The notes: a model not told the origin generated them from the letters alone. A DNA stretch of 9,194 nt from Oscillospiraceae bacterium (GCA_024404215.1 JAKSQI010000054.1:1-9194); one strand, 5' to 3'; shown: positions 1 to 7,437, counted from the stretch's first letter. A program made the numbers and translations.

Positions 1-53
1 CAATATTTGCTTGTGGTGTCAATAGAAAAGGGGGGCAGGAGAGGCAAGGATTG

Positions 54-1022
54 TCATATTTTTGTGCCGGGAAAATACTTGTCGACAAAATCAATGGAAG
101 AAAGGGAAAAACTGCGGCCTTTTAGATAATTCAGACAGCCGGCATCACTTTCAAAGGCCATTTCAACCTTGTAGGAACACAGAAGCTGGCCCTTTTCGTG
201 GTAGCGGTTGTTGTTCTTCTCACGGCCGTATTTTCCATCCCCTAACAGAGGCGTACCGTTGTTGGCAAGCTGGGCACGAATCTGATGGGTTCGTCCGGTA
301 ATCAGCCGACAGGACAAAAGGGACAATCCGTCCCGGGTCGCCAGAGTTTCGTATTCGGTGATGGCTGTTTTTGTACCGGGCTCGGCTTTTTTTTTGATGA
401 GCACCATGTTCCGTGCGGCGTCCTTGAAAAGCTGGTTCTCCAACCGGGCTGCCGGCGGCTTGGGACGACCACAGACCACAGTCAGGTAGCTTTTATGGAT
501 TTCCCGGTTTTTAATCTTTTCGTTAATAATCCGGAGCGCTTCTGCCGTTTTTGCTGCAATGACAATTCCCTGGGTGTTACGGTCAATGCGGTTGCACAGC
601 GCCGGGGCAAAGGCGTTCTCTTCTTTAGGCCGCCATTCCTTTTTGCTGTACAGATAAGCCTGTACCCGGGCGATGATGGTATCGTAGCTCCAGCTGCCGT
701 CAGAGTGGCAGAGAACACCGGCTTCCTTGTTGATTAACATGAGGTTATCATCCTCATATAGGATATCCAGCTTCGGTGAGGAAATCTTCAGGTAGGCGTT
801 TTCCTCACTGGGAGTCTCAAAAAATTCATCGTTAACATACATTTGCACAAGGTCACCGGCAGACAGCTTACCATCCCGAGGAAAACCCTTTCCATTGACT
901 TTTATGCGTTTAAGGCGTATATATTTCTGTGTAAGAGAAGCGGGAAGCAGGGGAACTGTCTTTCCAACAAAACGGTCGAGCCGCTGTCCTGCGTCATTTT
1001 TATTTACAAGGAATTCTTTCAT
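54..1022 (-). CDS. RluA-family rRNA/tRNA pseudouridine synthase
   Basis: Predicted to isomerise uridine to pseudouridine in structured RNA, most likely 23S rRNA; the exact target cannot be read from sequence. The 322-residue protein starts with an S4-like RNA-binding region (about residues 12-65, including AGQRLDRFV and IRLKRIKVNG). The catalytic domain follows, with the motif NRIDRNTQGIVIAAK at about 144-158, where D147 is the expected catalytic aspartate, and later GRTHQIRAQLA, a family hallmark. The usual HRLD is NRID here, a variant I associate with Firmicutes members. I chose the ATG at 1022 over an in-frame ATG at 1043: the minus-strand AGGGTGA lies just upstream of it, and the predicted transcription start near 1046 would leave the longer form almost leaderless. 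It is divergent from yceD. No terminator is visible in the 53 bases beyond its stop. Family is certain; paralogue (RluC/RluD type) is not. Confidence 0.93.
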   Translation of the reverse strand: MKEFLVNKNDAGQRLDRFVGKTVPLLPASLTQKYIRLKRIKVNGKGFPRDGKLSAGDLVQMYVNDEFFETPSEENAYLKISSPKLDILYEDDNLMLINKEAGVLCHSDGSWSYDTIIARVQAYLYSKKEWRPKEENAFAPALCNRIDRNTQGIVIAAKTAEALRIINEKIKNREIHKSYLTVVCGRPKPPAARLENQLFKDAARNMVLIKKKAEPGTKTAITEYETLATRDGLSLLSCRLITGRTHQIRAQLANNGTPLLGDGKYGREKNNNRYHEKGQLLCSYKVEMAFESDAGCLNYLKGRSFSLSSIDFVDKYFPGTKI

Positions 1023-1052
1023 ATGGCTCACCCTAAAAAGCATATTTTTTGC

Positions 1053-1081
1053 ATTATAAACAATAAAAAAACATTTGACAA
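1053..1081 (-). promoter_or_regulatory. Sigma-70 promoter for the RluA-family gene
   Basis: On the minus strand, TTGTCA (1081-1076) and a perfect TATAAT (1058-1053) are separated by exactly 17 bases. Transcription would start near 1046, giving a leader of about 24 nt before the ATG at 1022. The -35 hexamer overlaps the -35 of the opposite promoter by five bases. Identification is by match to the consensus only. Confidence 0.8.
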
Positions 1082-1103
1082 TAGTTTACAGATGAATTAT
1101 AAT
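1075..1103 (+). promoter_or_regulatory. Consensus sigma-70 promoter for yceD-rpmF
   Basis: Perfect TTGACA (1075-1080) and perfect TATAAT (1098-1103) with a 17-bp spacer, as strong as a housekeeping promoter can look. The start site should fall near 1110, leaving a leader of about 20 nt with GAGAGG (1118-1123) as the ribosome binding site. The A/T-rich stretch directly upstream (1045-1074, including a run of seven A) could act as an UP element. This strength suits a ribosomal-protein transcript. Confidence 0.9.
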
Positions 1104-1129
1104 ATCGTAGCAACTGTGAGAGGTACATT

Positions 1130-1627
1130 ATGCAGCTGGATTTAAGAGAAATCATTCATATTCCCGGGGGGAAGGTTTCATTTGACTATGAGCCGGACCT
1201 GTCAGGGCTGGAGACCGGTTCCGTTCAGGCAATTATGCCGGGGGCTCGAGCTTATGGTATGGTTGAAAACCGTGCCGGAGGTCTACAGGTTGAAGCCAGT
1301 TTGGATGTGGAGGTTATGAATGCCTGCTCCCGCTGTTTGAAAGAAGTTGCCTGCCGTAAATCAATCGGTATTCATGCTGTGCTGATTGATGGGGAAGAGG
1401 AAAGTGATGATCCCGATTTCTTTAACCTGAGCGGCAATCTTGCAGATGTGGATGAGATCGTCGTTAACGCATTTGTTTTGGATGAGGATGAATATTTCCT
1501 CTGCAGGGAAGACTGTAAGGGTCTTTGTTCCAAATGCGGCGCCGATTTGAATGTAGGCCCCTGTGATTGCAGGGAAGAAATTGACCCCAGGCTTGCTGTC
1601 CTCGGACAGCTCCTGGAGAATGAATAG
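1130..1627 (+). CDS. yceD: YceD family protein (DUF177), cysteine-rich
   Basis: A 165-residue member of the DUF177/YceD family, known in Escherichia coli and plants to be needed for normal 23S rRNA accumulation; the biochemical activity is unsettled. Visible features are CSRC (C66, C69) and a C-terminal cluster C125, C129, C133, C136, C145, C147 (CREDCKGLCSKCGADLN then CDC), which resembles a metal-binding knuckle, and an acidic middle section (about 88-120). The ATG at 1130 has GAGAGG six bases upstream and lies about 20 nt after the predicted start of transcription. It is followed after 16 bases by rpmF, the usual pairing in bacteria, so the two should be cotranscribed from the promoter at 1075-1103. 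Confidence 0.92.
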   Translation: MQLDLREIIHIPGGKVSFDYEPDLSGLETGSVQAIMPGARAYGMVENRAGGLQVEASLDVEVMNACSRCLKEVACRKSIGIHAVLIDGEEESDDPDFFNLSGNLADVDEIVVNAFVLDEDEYFLCREDCKGLCSKCGADLNVGPCDCREEIDPRLAVLGQLLENE

Positions 1628-1643
1628 CAGGAGGTGTCACAAC

Positions 1644-1814
1644 ATGGCAGTACCTAAGGGGAAAGTATCTAAGGCAAGAAAGAATAAGAGACGTTCTTCC
1701 GTTTGGAAGCTGGCCGTTCCCGGTCTTGTAGCTTGTCCGAAGTGCGGTGAACTCCGTATGCCGCACAGAGCTTGCAAAGCCTGCGGCGAGTATAACGGAC
1801 GCACTGTCCTTTAA
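1644..1814 (+). CDS. rpmF: 50S ribosomal protein L32
   Basis: A 56-residue, very basic protein of the large ribosomal subunit. The N-terminus MAVPKGKVSKARKNKRR is the standard L32 signature, and C31, C34, C44 and C47 (CPKC ... CKAC) form the four-cysteine zinc site of the zinc-binding version. The start at 1644 is fixed by the conserved MAVPK and by the near-perfect AGGAGGTG at 1629-1636. The frame stays open upstream to 1563, but that overlaps yceD and is not part of the gene. It lies 16 bases after yceD and is followed directly by a hairpin terminator. In many Bacillota rpmF leads into fapR-plsX; here it does not. Confidence 0.98.
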   Translation: MAVPKGKVSKARKNKRRSSVWKLAVPGLVACPKCGELRMPHRACKACGEYNGRTVL

Positions 1815-1838
1815 GCCTAGATTACCAACATTGTCAGA

Positions 1839-1870
1839 AAAGGCGGGGAGCTTTCCCCGCCTTTCTTCTG
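1839..1870 (+). terminator. Rho-independent terminator after rpmF
   Basis: An 11-bp perfect stem (AAAGGCGGGGA at 1839-1849 with TCCCCGCCTTT at 1854-1864) and a four-base loop, followed by a pyrimidine tract CTTCTG. The stem is strong, but the T tract is interrupted by C, so read-through into the next gene is possible. The next ribosome binding site begins only 17 bases after the tract. Confidence 0.85.
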
Positions 1871-1900
1871 TACTTTGCCTTGTTTCGGAGGGTTAATCCC

Positions 1901-3199
1901 ATGAATCCTGTGATTGAATCCATTTCTCCTGACAGCCCTGCTGCCGGGAGGGCCATCTATCCCGGTGATAAGCTCGTTCGGGTTAATGGGCATCGGATTG
2001 TGGATGTTTTGGATTATAAATACTATACCTATGAGGCGGTTTTACTGCTTGAATTATTCGGACAGGATGGATCCCATCGTTTTGTTAAGCTGAAAAAGCT
2101 GGAAGGGCAGGATCCCGGTCTGAATTTTGAGACTTATCTCATGGATAAGCCAAGGGCCTGTGCCAATCGCTGCCTCTTTTGCTTTGTAGATCAGCTGCCA
2201 ACCGGTATGCGGGAGAGCCTGTACTTCAAAGATGACGATGCTCGCCTCAGCTTTCTACAGGGAAACTATATTACCCTTACAAATCTTACCAATCGGGAGA
2301 TTGAGCGTATTGCGGCTCTTCGGGTAAGCCCCATTAATGTGTCCGTGCATGCTACCAATCCGGAACTGCGTTGTCGTCTGCTGGGAAACCGAAATGCCGG
2401 TAATATTCTCAGCCGAATGCAGTACCTGGCGGAGCACGGGATTACCATGAATTGCCAGATTGTATGCTGCCCTGGATTGAACGACGGGGAAGAGCTTTTG
2501 CGGACCATGAAGGATTTGGCGGGCCTGTATCCCCAGGTTCCCAGTGTTTCCGTGGTTCCTGTTGGTTTGACCGGCCATCGCTGCGGACTGGCGGAATTGA
2601 CTCCCTTTGATAAGACCAAGGCTGAAAAAACCTTGGATGCGATTGATGCTTTTGGCCGTGAGTGCATGAAAAAGCACGGCAGCCGTATTTTTTTTGCAGC
2701 TGATGAGTTTTATATCAAGGCGGGGCGGCCTCTTCCCAAGGATGACTGGTACGAAGGCTACCCTCAATTGGAAAATGGCGTTGGTCTGTTGAGACTGCTG
2801 TCAGAGGAGTTTGAAGCGGCTGTTGAGGATGAACCCAGTAATGGGCAGCCCTTTACCGCAGTAACCGGTAAAGCGGCCTATCCTTTCATCTGCGAGTTGT
2901 TGGAGAAGGCCAAAGCCTACCACCCCCAGACGGACGGCGTGGTGTTGGCTATTGAGAATGATTTTTTTGGCCGTAGCATTGATGTTGCCGGGCTGCTGAC
3001 AGGAAGGGATATTCTGGCCCAGGTTCGAGAAAACATGCACGGACAGCGGCTACTGATTCCCCGCAATACCCTGCGATATGGGGAACACGTATTTTTAGAT
3101 GACTGCACGGTGGAAGACCTGGAGCGTGAGCTTGGCGTAACCGTTCGTATTGTTGAACAGGACGGTGCCGATTTGGCTGCAGCTTTTGCCGGACGATAA
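1901..3199 (+). CDS. PDZ / radical SAM / DUF512 family protein
   Basis: A 432-residue protein of the DUF512 family, iron-sulfur proteins of unknown reaction. An N-terminal PDZ-like segment (about 1-60, SPDSPAAGRAIYPGDKLVRVNG) is followed by a radical SAM cluster C87-x3-C91-x2-C94 in CANRCLFCFVDQLP, then the family stretch FKDDDARLSFLQGNYITLTNL. A second cysteine-containing patch is NCQIVCCPGLND. The cysteine spacing fits a 4Fe-4S cluster that cleaves S-adenosylmethionine, but the substrate is unknown. ATG 1901 is preferred to the in-frame TTG at 1880, because GGAGGG at 1887-1892 lies eight bases before it and would fall inside the longer version. Der follows after 15 bases, an association seen in many Bacillota. 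No promoter is visible between the rpmF terminator and this gene. Confidence 0.9.
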   Translation: MNPVIESISPDSPAAGRAIYPGDKLVRVNGHRIVDVLDYKYYTYEAVLLLELFGQDGSHRFVKLKKLEGQDPGLNFETYLMDKPRACANRCLFCFVDQLPTGMRESLYFKDDDARLSFLQGNYITLTNLTNREIERIAALRVSPINVSVHATNPELRCRLLGNRNAGNILSRMQYLAEHGITMNCQIVCCPGLNDGEELLRTMKDLAGLYPQVPSVSVVPVGLTGHRCGLAELTPFDKTKAEKTLDAIDAFGRECMKKHGSRIFFAADEFYIKAGRPLPKDDWYEGYPQLENGVGLLRLLSEEFEAAVEDEPSNGQPFTAVTGKAAYPFICELLEKAKAYHPQTDGVVLAIENDFFGRSIDVAGLLTGRDILAQVRENMHGQRLLIPRNTLRYGEHVFLDDCTVEDLERELGVTVRIVEQDGADLAAAFAGR

Positions 3200-3214
3200 C
3201 AGAAAGGAGATTCT

Positions 3215-4546
3215 ATGGCGAAGCCATTGATTGCTATTGTAGGACGCCCCAATGTAGGTAAGTCCATGCTTTTTAACCGCATTGCCGGAAAGCGCCTGTC
3301 TATTGTTGAAGATACCCCTGGCGTAACCCGCGACAGACTCTACGCCTCCTCTGATTGGGCCGGCCATGATTTTGATATGGTGGATACCGGCGGTATTGAG
3401 CCCTCCACAGACAATGAAATCCTTCTTTTTATGCGCCAGCAGGCCTTGTTGGCCATTGAAACTTCAACGGTCATTGTCTTTGTCTGTGATATTACTACCG
3501 GTGTAACCGCTGCTGACCAGGAAGTGGCCAATATGCTGCTGCGTTCTCGAAAGCCTGTTGTGCTGGCGGTTAATAAATGCGATTCCATTGGACCTGTTAA
3601 CCCGGATATTTATGAATTCTATACTCTTGGCTTGGGGGATCCCATTCCTGTTTCTGCATTGCATGGCCACGGGGCCGGCGATGTGCTGGACCGTTGTGTA
3701 GAATACTTTACTGACGAGGAATCCACAGTTGAGGACGAGGAACTGGTGAAGGTTGCTATTATTGGCAAGCCCAATGTGGGTAAATCCTCTCTTGTTAATC
3801 GTATCTTGGGCGAAACCCGTGTTATTGTCAGCAACATGGCCGGAACCACCCGGGATGCTGTTGACAGTTATTTTGAAAATGAACACGGCAAATTCATGTT
3901 TGTGGATACTGCCGGTATCCGTCGTAAATCCAAGGTGGATGACCGGATTGAAAAGTTTTCCGTGATGCGCGCGCAGATGGCTGTGGAGCGCTGCGATGTT
4001 TGTCTGATTCTGATTGATGCCAGGGAAGGTGTTACCGAGCAGGATACTAAGGTTGCCGGCATGGCACATGAGGCCGGAAAGGCTTGCATCGTTGTCGTCA
4101 ATAAATGGGATTTGGTGGAGAAAGACGGCAAAACTATGGACAAGATGAGGGCTGATATTCAGCGGGATTTGAGTTACATGACCTATGCACCTGTGCTCTT
4201 TATCTCTGCCTTGACCGGCCAGCGTGTTGACCGCTTGTTTGAACTGATTCATTTTGTTAATGACCAGAATGCCATGCGTATTACAACAGGCATGCTGAAT
4301 AATGTACTATCCGATGCTACTGCCCGTGTGCAGCCCCCTACAGATAAGGGACGTCGCCTTAAAATTTACTATATGACGCAGGTTGGCATTCGTCCGCCTA
4401 CCTTTGTGGCTTTCTGCAACAATGCGGAACTGTTCCATTTCTCCTATCAGCGTTATTTGGAGAATCAGATTCGCGGTGTGTTTGGTCTTGAGGGAACACC
4501 TATCCGCCTTATTGTCCGTGAAAAGGGCGATAAGGAGCCTAATTAA
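3215..4546 (+). CDS. der: Ribosome biogenesis GTPase Der (EngA)
   Basis: An essential tandem-domain GTPase acting in maturation of the 50S subunit. The 443 residues match the family length. First G domain: P-loop GRPNVGKS (10-17), DTGG (57-60), NKCD (120-123). Second G domain: GKPNVGKS (184-191), GTTRD (210-214), DTAG (231-234), NKWD (296-299), then a SALTG motif. The C-terminal KH-like RNA-binding domain occupies roughly 355-440. Every nucleotide-binding motif expected is present, so both GTPase sites should work. The start is supported by AAAGGAG at 3203-3209, five bases upstream. It is cotranscribed with the DUF512 gene and ends in its own terminator. In many relatives plsY and gpsA follow der; here a dGTPase-like gene does. 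Confidence 0.98.
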   Translation: MAKPLIAIVGRPNVGKSMLFNRIAGKRLSIVEDTPGVTRDRLYASSDWAGHDFDMVDTGGIEPSTDNEILLFMRQQALLAIETSTVIVFVCDITTGVTAADQEVANMLLRSRKPVVLAVNKCDSIGPVNPDIYEFYTLGLGDPIPVSALHGHGAGDVLDRCVEYFTDEESTVEDEELVKVAIIGKPNVGKSSLVNRILGETRVIVSNMAGTTRDAVDSYFENEHGKFMFVDTAGIRRKSKVDDRIEKFSVMRAQMAVERCDVCLILIDAREGVTEQDTKVAGMAHEAGKACIVVVNKWDLVEKDGKTMDKMRADIQRDLSYMTYAPVLFISALTGQRVDRLFELIHFVNDQNAMRITTGMLNNVLSDATARVQPPTDKGRRLKIYYMTQVGIRPPTFVAFCNNAELFHFSYQRYLENQIRGVFGLEGTPIRLIVREKGDKEPN

Positions 4547-4553
4547 AGAAACT

Positions 4554-4597
4554 GCAGCCCTTCCTTTCCTTTGGGAAAAGAAGGGTGCTGCTTTTTT
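4554..4597 (+). terminator. Rho-independent terminator after der
   Basis: A long imperfect stem: GCAGC-CCTTC-TTTCC on the left (from 4554) pairs with GGGAAA-GAAGG-GCTGC on the right (to 4591), with small bulges and a loop of about three T. Six T follow at 4592-4597. It lies only eight bases after the der stop and separates der from the dgt-dnaG-rpoD group. Confidence 0.85.
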
Positions 4598-4667
4598 AAA
4601 AAAAGGAAAGTGGCCGATTGTGTCGTATTATTATCATGGAATGAAATGACAGGTGAAGGAGACAGCT
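4598..4667. other. Short gap between der terminator and dgt
   Basis: Transcription of dgt-dnaG-rpoD should begin here if the upstream terminator is efficient. I see A/T-rich sequence with TATTAT at 4626-4631 and again at 4629-4634, possible -10 elements, but no -35 at a suitable distance. The only clear signal is the ribosome binding site AAGGAG at 4656-4661, six bases before the dgt ATG. The operon may use a weak promoter, an alternative sigma factor, or read-through from der. Confidence 0.4.
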
Positions 4668-5672
4668 ATGAGAAAAGAGCGTGAACAGCTGGAGCACCGC
4701 ATGCTTCAGGCTAATGCAGCCTATGCCGATGAAAGCCGAGGCCGCATGCAGCCGGAGGAGGAATGTGAGATTCGAACCTGCTATCAGCGGGATATTGACC
4801 GAATCATCCACAGCAAGGCTTTCCGTCGCTTAAAGCATAAGACCCAGGTTTTTCTTTCGCCTGAAGGGGACCATTACCGCACTCGATTAACCCACACGCT
4901 GGAGGTTTCGCGTATTGCACGTACCATAGCGAGAGCCTTGATGCTCAATGAGGACCTAACGGAGGCCATAGCTCTTGGCCATGATTTGGGGCATACCCCT
5001 TTTGGACATGCCGGAGAAAGGGCACTGGCCGTTCTCATGAAAGATGAGGGGGGCTTTACTCACTACAATCAGAGTCTGCGGGTGGTGGATAAGCTGGAAA
5101 AGGAAGGCAGAGGCCTGAATTTGACTTATGAGGTTCGTAACGGCATTGTGCGACATACAGTTGCTCCTCCGGCAGATACTCTGGAAGGCCGAGTGGTTAA
5201 GCTTTCGGACCGGATTGCCTATATTAACCATGATATGGATGACGCCATTCGTGCCGGTATTCTGGAGGAAAGTGATATTCCTGAAGAGATTAGCTGTGCT
5301 TTGGGCGAACGCTACAGCGAGAGGATTAATTCCATAATTCTGGATGTGATTCGCTCCAGTGAAGGGCAACTGGATATTCTCATGAGTCCTGAGATTACCT
5401 TTGTTGTGGAAAGCTTCCATGATTTCATGTTTCGGGCTGTCTACAAGAACCAAAAAGCCAAAAGTGAGGAAACCAAGGTTCATGGCCTTATCGAGGGGCT
5501 CTTTCTTCATTATTTGGAGCACCCGGAACAGCTTCCGGCTGAGTATAAGCTGGTAGCCGATACAGAGGGAGTCAAAAGGGCCGTGTGTGACTACATTTCC
5601 GGAATGACCGATAAGTATTGTGTAGATGATTATAGCCGCCATTACATTCCGGCGGCCTGGCAGATAAAATAA
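4668..5672 (+). CDS. dgt: HD-domain dGTP triphosphohydrolase-like protein
   Basis: Predicted to hydrolyse deoxynucleoside triphosphates to the nucleoside and triphosphate, adjusting dNTP pools. The 334 residues match the shorter dGTPase-like group rather than the longer Escherichia coli Dgt. Metal-binding HD residues are visible: H76 in RTRLTHTLEVSRIART, H105-D106 in ALGHDLGHTPFGHAGE, and further histidines at 109 and 114; a later aspartate in KLSDRIAYINHD completes the site. FRRLKHKTQVFLSPEGDHYRT precedes it, typical of the family. The ATG at 4668 has AAGGAG six bases upstream; the in-frame GTG at 4653 has no such site. DnaG follows after 16 bases, which suggests one transcript. Substrate preference among dNTPs cannot be told from sequence. 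Confidence 0.93.
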   Translation: MRKEREQLEHRMLQANAAYADESRGRMQPEEECEIRTCYQRDIDRIIHSKAFRRLKHKTQVFLSPEGDHYRTRLTHTLEVSRIARTIARALMLNEDLTEAIALGHDLGHTPFGHAGERALAVLMKDEGGFTHYNQSLRVVDKLEKEGRGLNLTYEVRNGIVRHTVAPPADTLEGRVVKLSDRIAYINHDMDDAIRAGILEESDIPEEISCALGERYSERINSIILDVIRSSEGQLDILMSPEITFVVESFHDFMFRAVYKNQKAKSEETKVHGLIEGLFLHYLEHPEQLPAEYKLVADTEGVKRAVCDYISGMTDKYCVDDYSRHYIPAAWQIK

Positions 5673-5676
5673 GAAC

Positions 5677-5691
5677 AGGAGGACAGCATTG
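5677..5691 (+). promoter_or_regulatory. Ribosome binding site and TTG start of dnaG
   Basis: A perfect AGGAGG (5677-5682) is followed after six bases by TTG (5689-5691). No ATG or GTG is near enough in frame, and the N-terminal residues encoded from the TTG (LDELTARSDIADVV) match where primases normally begin, so the TTG is taken as the real start. Confidence 0.85.
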
Positions 5692-7437
5692 GCACTTCAG
5701 GATGGCTATCTTGACGAACTGACCGCCCGCAGCGATATTGCGGATGTGGTGGGGAGCTATGTAAATTTAAATAAGCGCAGCGGAAGCAACCTGTTTGGCC
5801 TTTGTCCCTTCCATGGTGAAAAAACGCCCTCTTTTTCTGTGAGTCCGGAAAAACAAATCTATCACTGCTTTGGCTGTGGAAAAGGCGGCGGCGTGATAAA
5901 TTTCATAATGGAAATAGAAGGCCTGTCCTTCATGGATGCAGTTGCTTTTCTGGCAAAGAGGGCTGGCATGCCGCCACCGGATGATGGCACCCCCAATGAG
6001 GTGAAGAACAAACGCGCTCGACTGCTGGAACTGAATAAGGAAGCGGCTAGATTTTATTATGAAATGTTGTCGCAGCCGGAGGGGAAGGCTGCTGTAGCCT
6101 ATATGGAAAAGCGGAAAATCACCCGTCCCGTAGCGATTCGCTTTGGGCTGGGCGCGGCTCCGGATGGTTGGGATTATCTTTTGAAGGCTATGCGAGGCAA
6201 GGGCTTTACAGAGAAAGAAATGTTTGAGGCGGGGCTAATTAAAAAAAGCAGCAAGGGCAGCTTTTATGATACCTTCCGTAATCGTTTGATGTTTCCGGTA
6301 ATAGATGTCCGTGGGAGCGTTTTGGGCTTTTCCGGCCGTGCTTTGGGGGACAATGAGCCTAAATATCTAAACTCTCCGGACACGCCCGTCTTTAACAAAA
6401 GCCGTAATCTGTTTGCTATTAATCTGGCGAAAAAATGCCAGGATGGACGCTTTATCCTATGCGAAGGAAATGTAGATGTGGTCTCGTTGCATCAGGCCGG
6501 TTTTACCGGGGCGGTTGCGTCACTTGGTACCTCTTTAACTCAAGACCAGGCCAGGCTGCTGTCCCGCTATACGGACCAGATAGTGCTGGCCTATGATGGC
6601 GATAATGCAGGGATTAAGGCGGCCCAGCGTGCCATTGGCATTTTTGAACAGGTGGGCATGAAGGTGCGGGTCCTGCGCATTACCGGGGCGAAAGATCCGG
6701 ATGAGTATATTCATTCTTACGGAGCAGCGGCCTTTGCTCAGCTGTTGGATGACAGCCCCAATCAGGTTGACTATCAGTTGGCGCAGATACGAGCGCGCTT
6801 TCAGCTGGAGGATGAGAAAAGCCGGGTGGCCTATTTAAACGAGGCGGCTGATTTTTTGTCAAAAAGGTCCAATGCGGTTGAACGTGAGGTTTATGCGAAC
6901 CGGATTGCCCAGGAAACCGGTATATCTGCAGATGCAATTTTGCTGGAAGCGAAGAAACGATCTTCCCGAAAGGCCAAACAGGACAAAAAGAAGGCGGAGC
7001 GTGAACTGATGCGTCCGGCGCAGGCCATTCAACCCAGCGGCCACGAGCTTCGTTACAGCGATGTTGTTTCTGCGGCAGCAGAGGAGGGCATCATACGCCT
7101 GCTCTTGCTGGATCCGTCGTTGAGTCCCATGACGGATGTTTTGGGAGCGGAGGACTTTTCCTCTCCCTTTCTGTATAAAGCCTTTCGTATTGTAAAAAAG
7201 CGGATTCAGGAGAACGCCTCCTTAACGCCCGCCTCCTTGTGCAATGAATTGGAGCCTCAGGAAGCCCAGCATATGTCCGCCGTTCTTCAAAAGCCGGAAC
7301 GTGCTTCCGAAGCGCAGCGGGCTATGGGTGACTATATGGAAAAATTAAAAACTCAAAGACTTCGGCGTCAGGGAAGACTGAACCCGGGGGCACTTGCTGA
7401 TTTGTACCGAAATAAGAAAGGATACGGTGAACACTGA
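5689..7437 (+). CDS. dnaG: DNA primase
   Basis: Makes the RNA primers for DNA replication, working with the replicative helicase at the fork. The 582 residues are close to family length. The N-terminal CHC2 zinc domain shows C39, H42, C60 and C63 (CPFHGEKTPSFS ... CFGCGKGG). The catalytic core follows with RNRLMFPVIDVRGSVLGFSGR (about 197-217), then the TOPRIM domain: E259 in CEGNVDVVSLHQAGF and D303/D305 in AYDGDNAG, the metal-binding acidic residues. The usual EGYMDV motif reads EGNVDV, a conservative variant. A lysine/arginine-rich linker (about 422-442) leads to a C-terminal helicase-binding region of lower conservation. Translation starts at TTG with a perfect Shine-Dalgarno. Its stop overlaps the rpoD start by one base (TGATG), pointing to translational coupling. 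Confidence 0.98.
   Translation: MALQDGYLDELTARSDIADVVGSYVNLNKRSGSNLFGLCPFHGEKTPSFSVSPEKQIYHCFGCGKGGGVINFIMEIEGLSFMDAVAFLAKRAGMPPPDDGTPNEVKNKRARLLELNKEAARFYYEMLSQPEGKAAVAYMEKRKITRPVAIRFGLGAAPDGWDYLLKAMRGKGFTEKEMFEAGLIKKSSKGSFYDTFRNRLMFPVIDVRGSVLGFSGRALGDNEPKYLNSPDTPVFNKSRNLFAINLAKKCQDGRFILCEGNVDVVSLHQAGFTGAVASLGTSLTQDQARLLSRYTDQIVLAYDGDNAGIKAAQRAIGIFEQVGMKVRVLRITGAKDPDEYIHSYGAAAFAQLLDDSPNQVDYQLAQIRARFQLEDEKSRVAYLNEAADFLSKRSNAVEREVYANRIAQETGISADAILLEAKKRSSRKAKQDKKKAERELMRPAQAIQPSGHELRYSDVVSAAAEEGIIRLLLLDPSLSPMTDVLGAEDFSSPFLYKAFRIVKKRIQENASLTPASLCNELEPQEAQHMSAVLQKPERASEAQRAMGDYMEKLKTQRLRRQGRLNPGALADLYRNKKGYGEH

Noticed and set aside
17..22. TTGACA on the minus strand near the left edge, a possible -35
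   Set aside because: The matching -10 would lie outside the window, so it cannot be judged.
285..737. Open frame of 150 codons on the plus strand opposite the pseudouridine synthase
   Set aside because: Antisense to a clear RluA-family gene; cysteine- and phenylalanine-rich composition without any domain.
843..1145. Plus-strand open frame crossing the divergent promoter region
   Set aside because: It runs through both promoters and overlaps the yceD start; composition is not protein-like.
1563..1643. Upstream extension of the L32 frame
   Set aside because: Overlaps yceD, and the family N-terminus with a perfect Shine-Dalgarno fixes the start at 1644.
3464..4252. Long open frame (262 codons) on the minus strand opposite der
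   Set aside because: It is antisense to an unmistakable Der coding sequence, has no ribosome binding site pattern or recognisable motif, and its openness follows from the codon use of der.
4626..4634. TATTAT repeats as a -10 element for dgt
   Set aside because: No acceptable -35 at 16-18 bp and no extended -10 TG; noted only as a weak possibility in the gap entry.
4956..5642. Open frame of 228 codons on the minus strand opposite dgt
   Set aside because: Shadow of the HD-domain gene; no family resemblance, and no promoter or ribosome binding site was seen.
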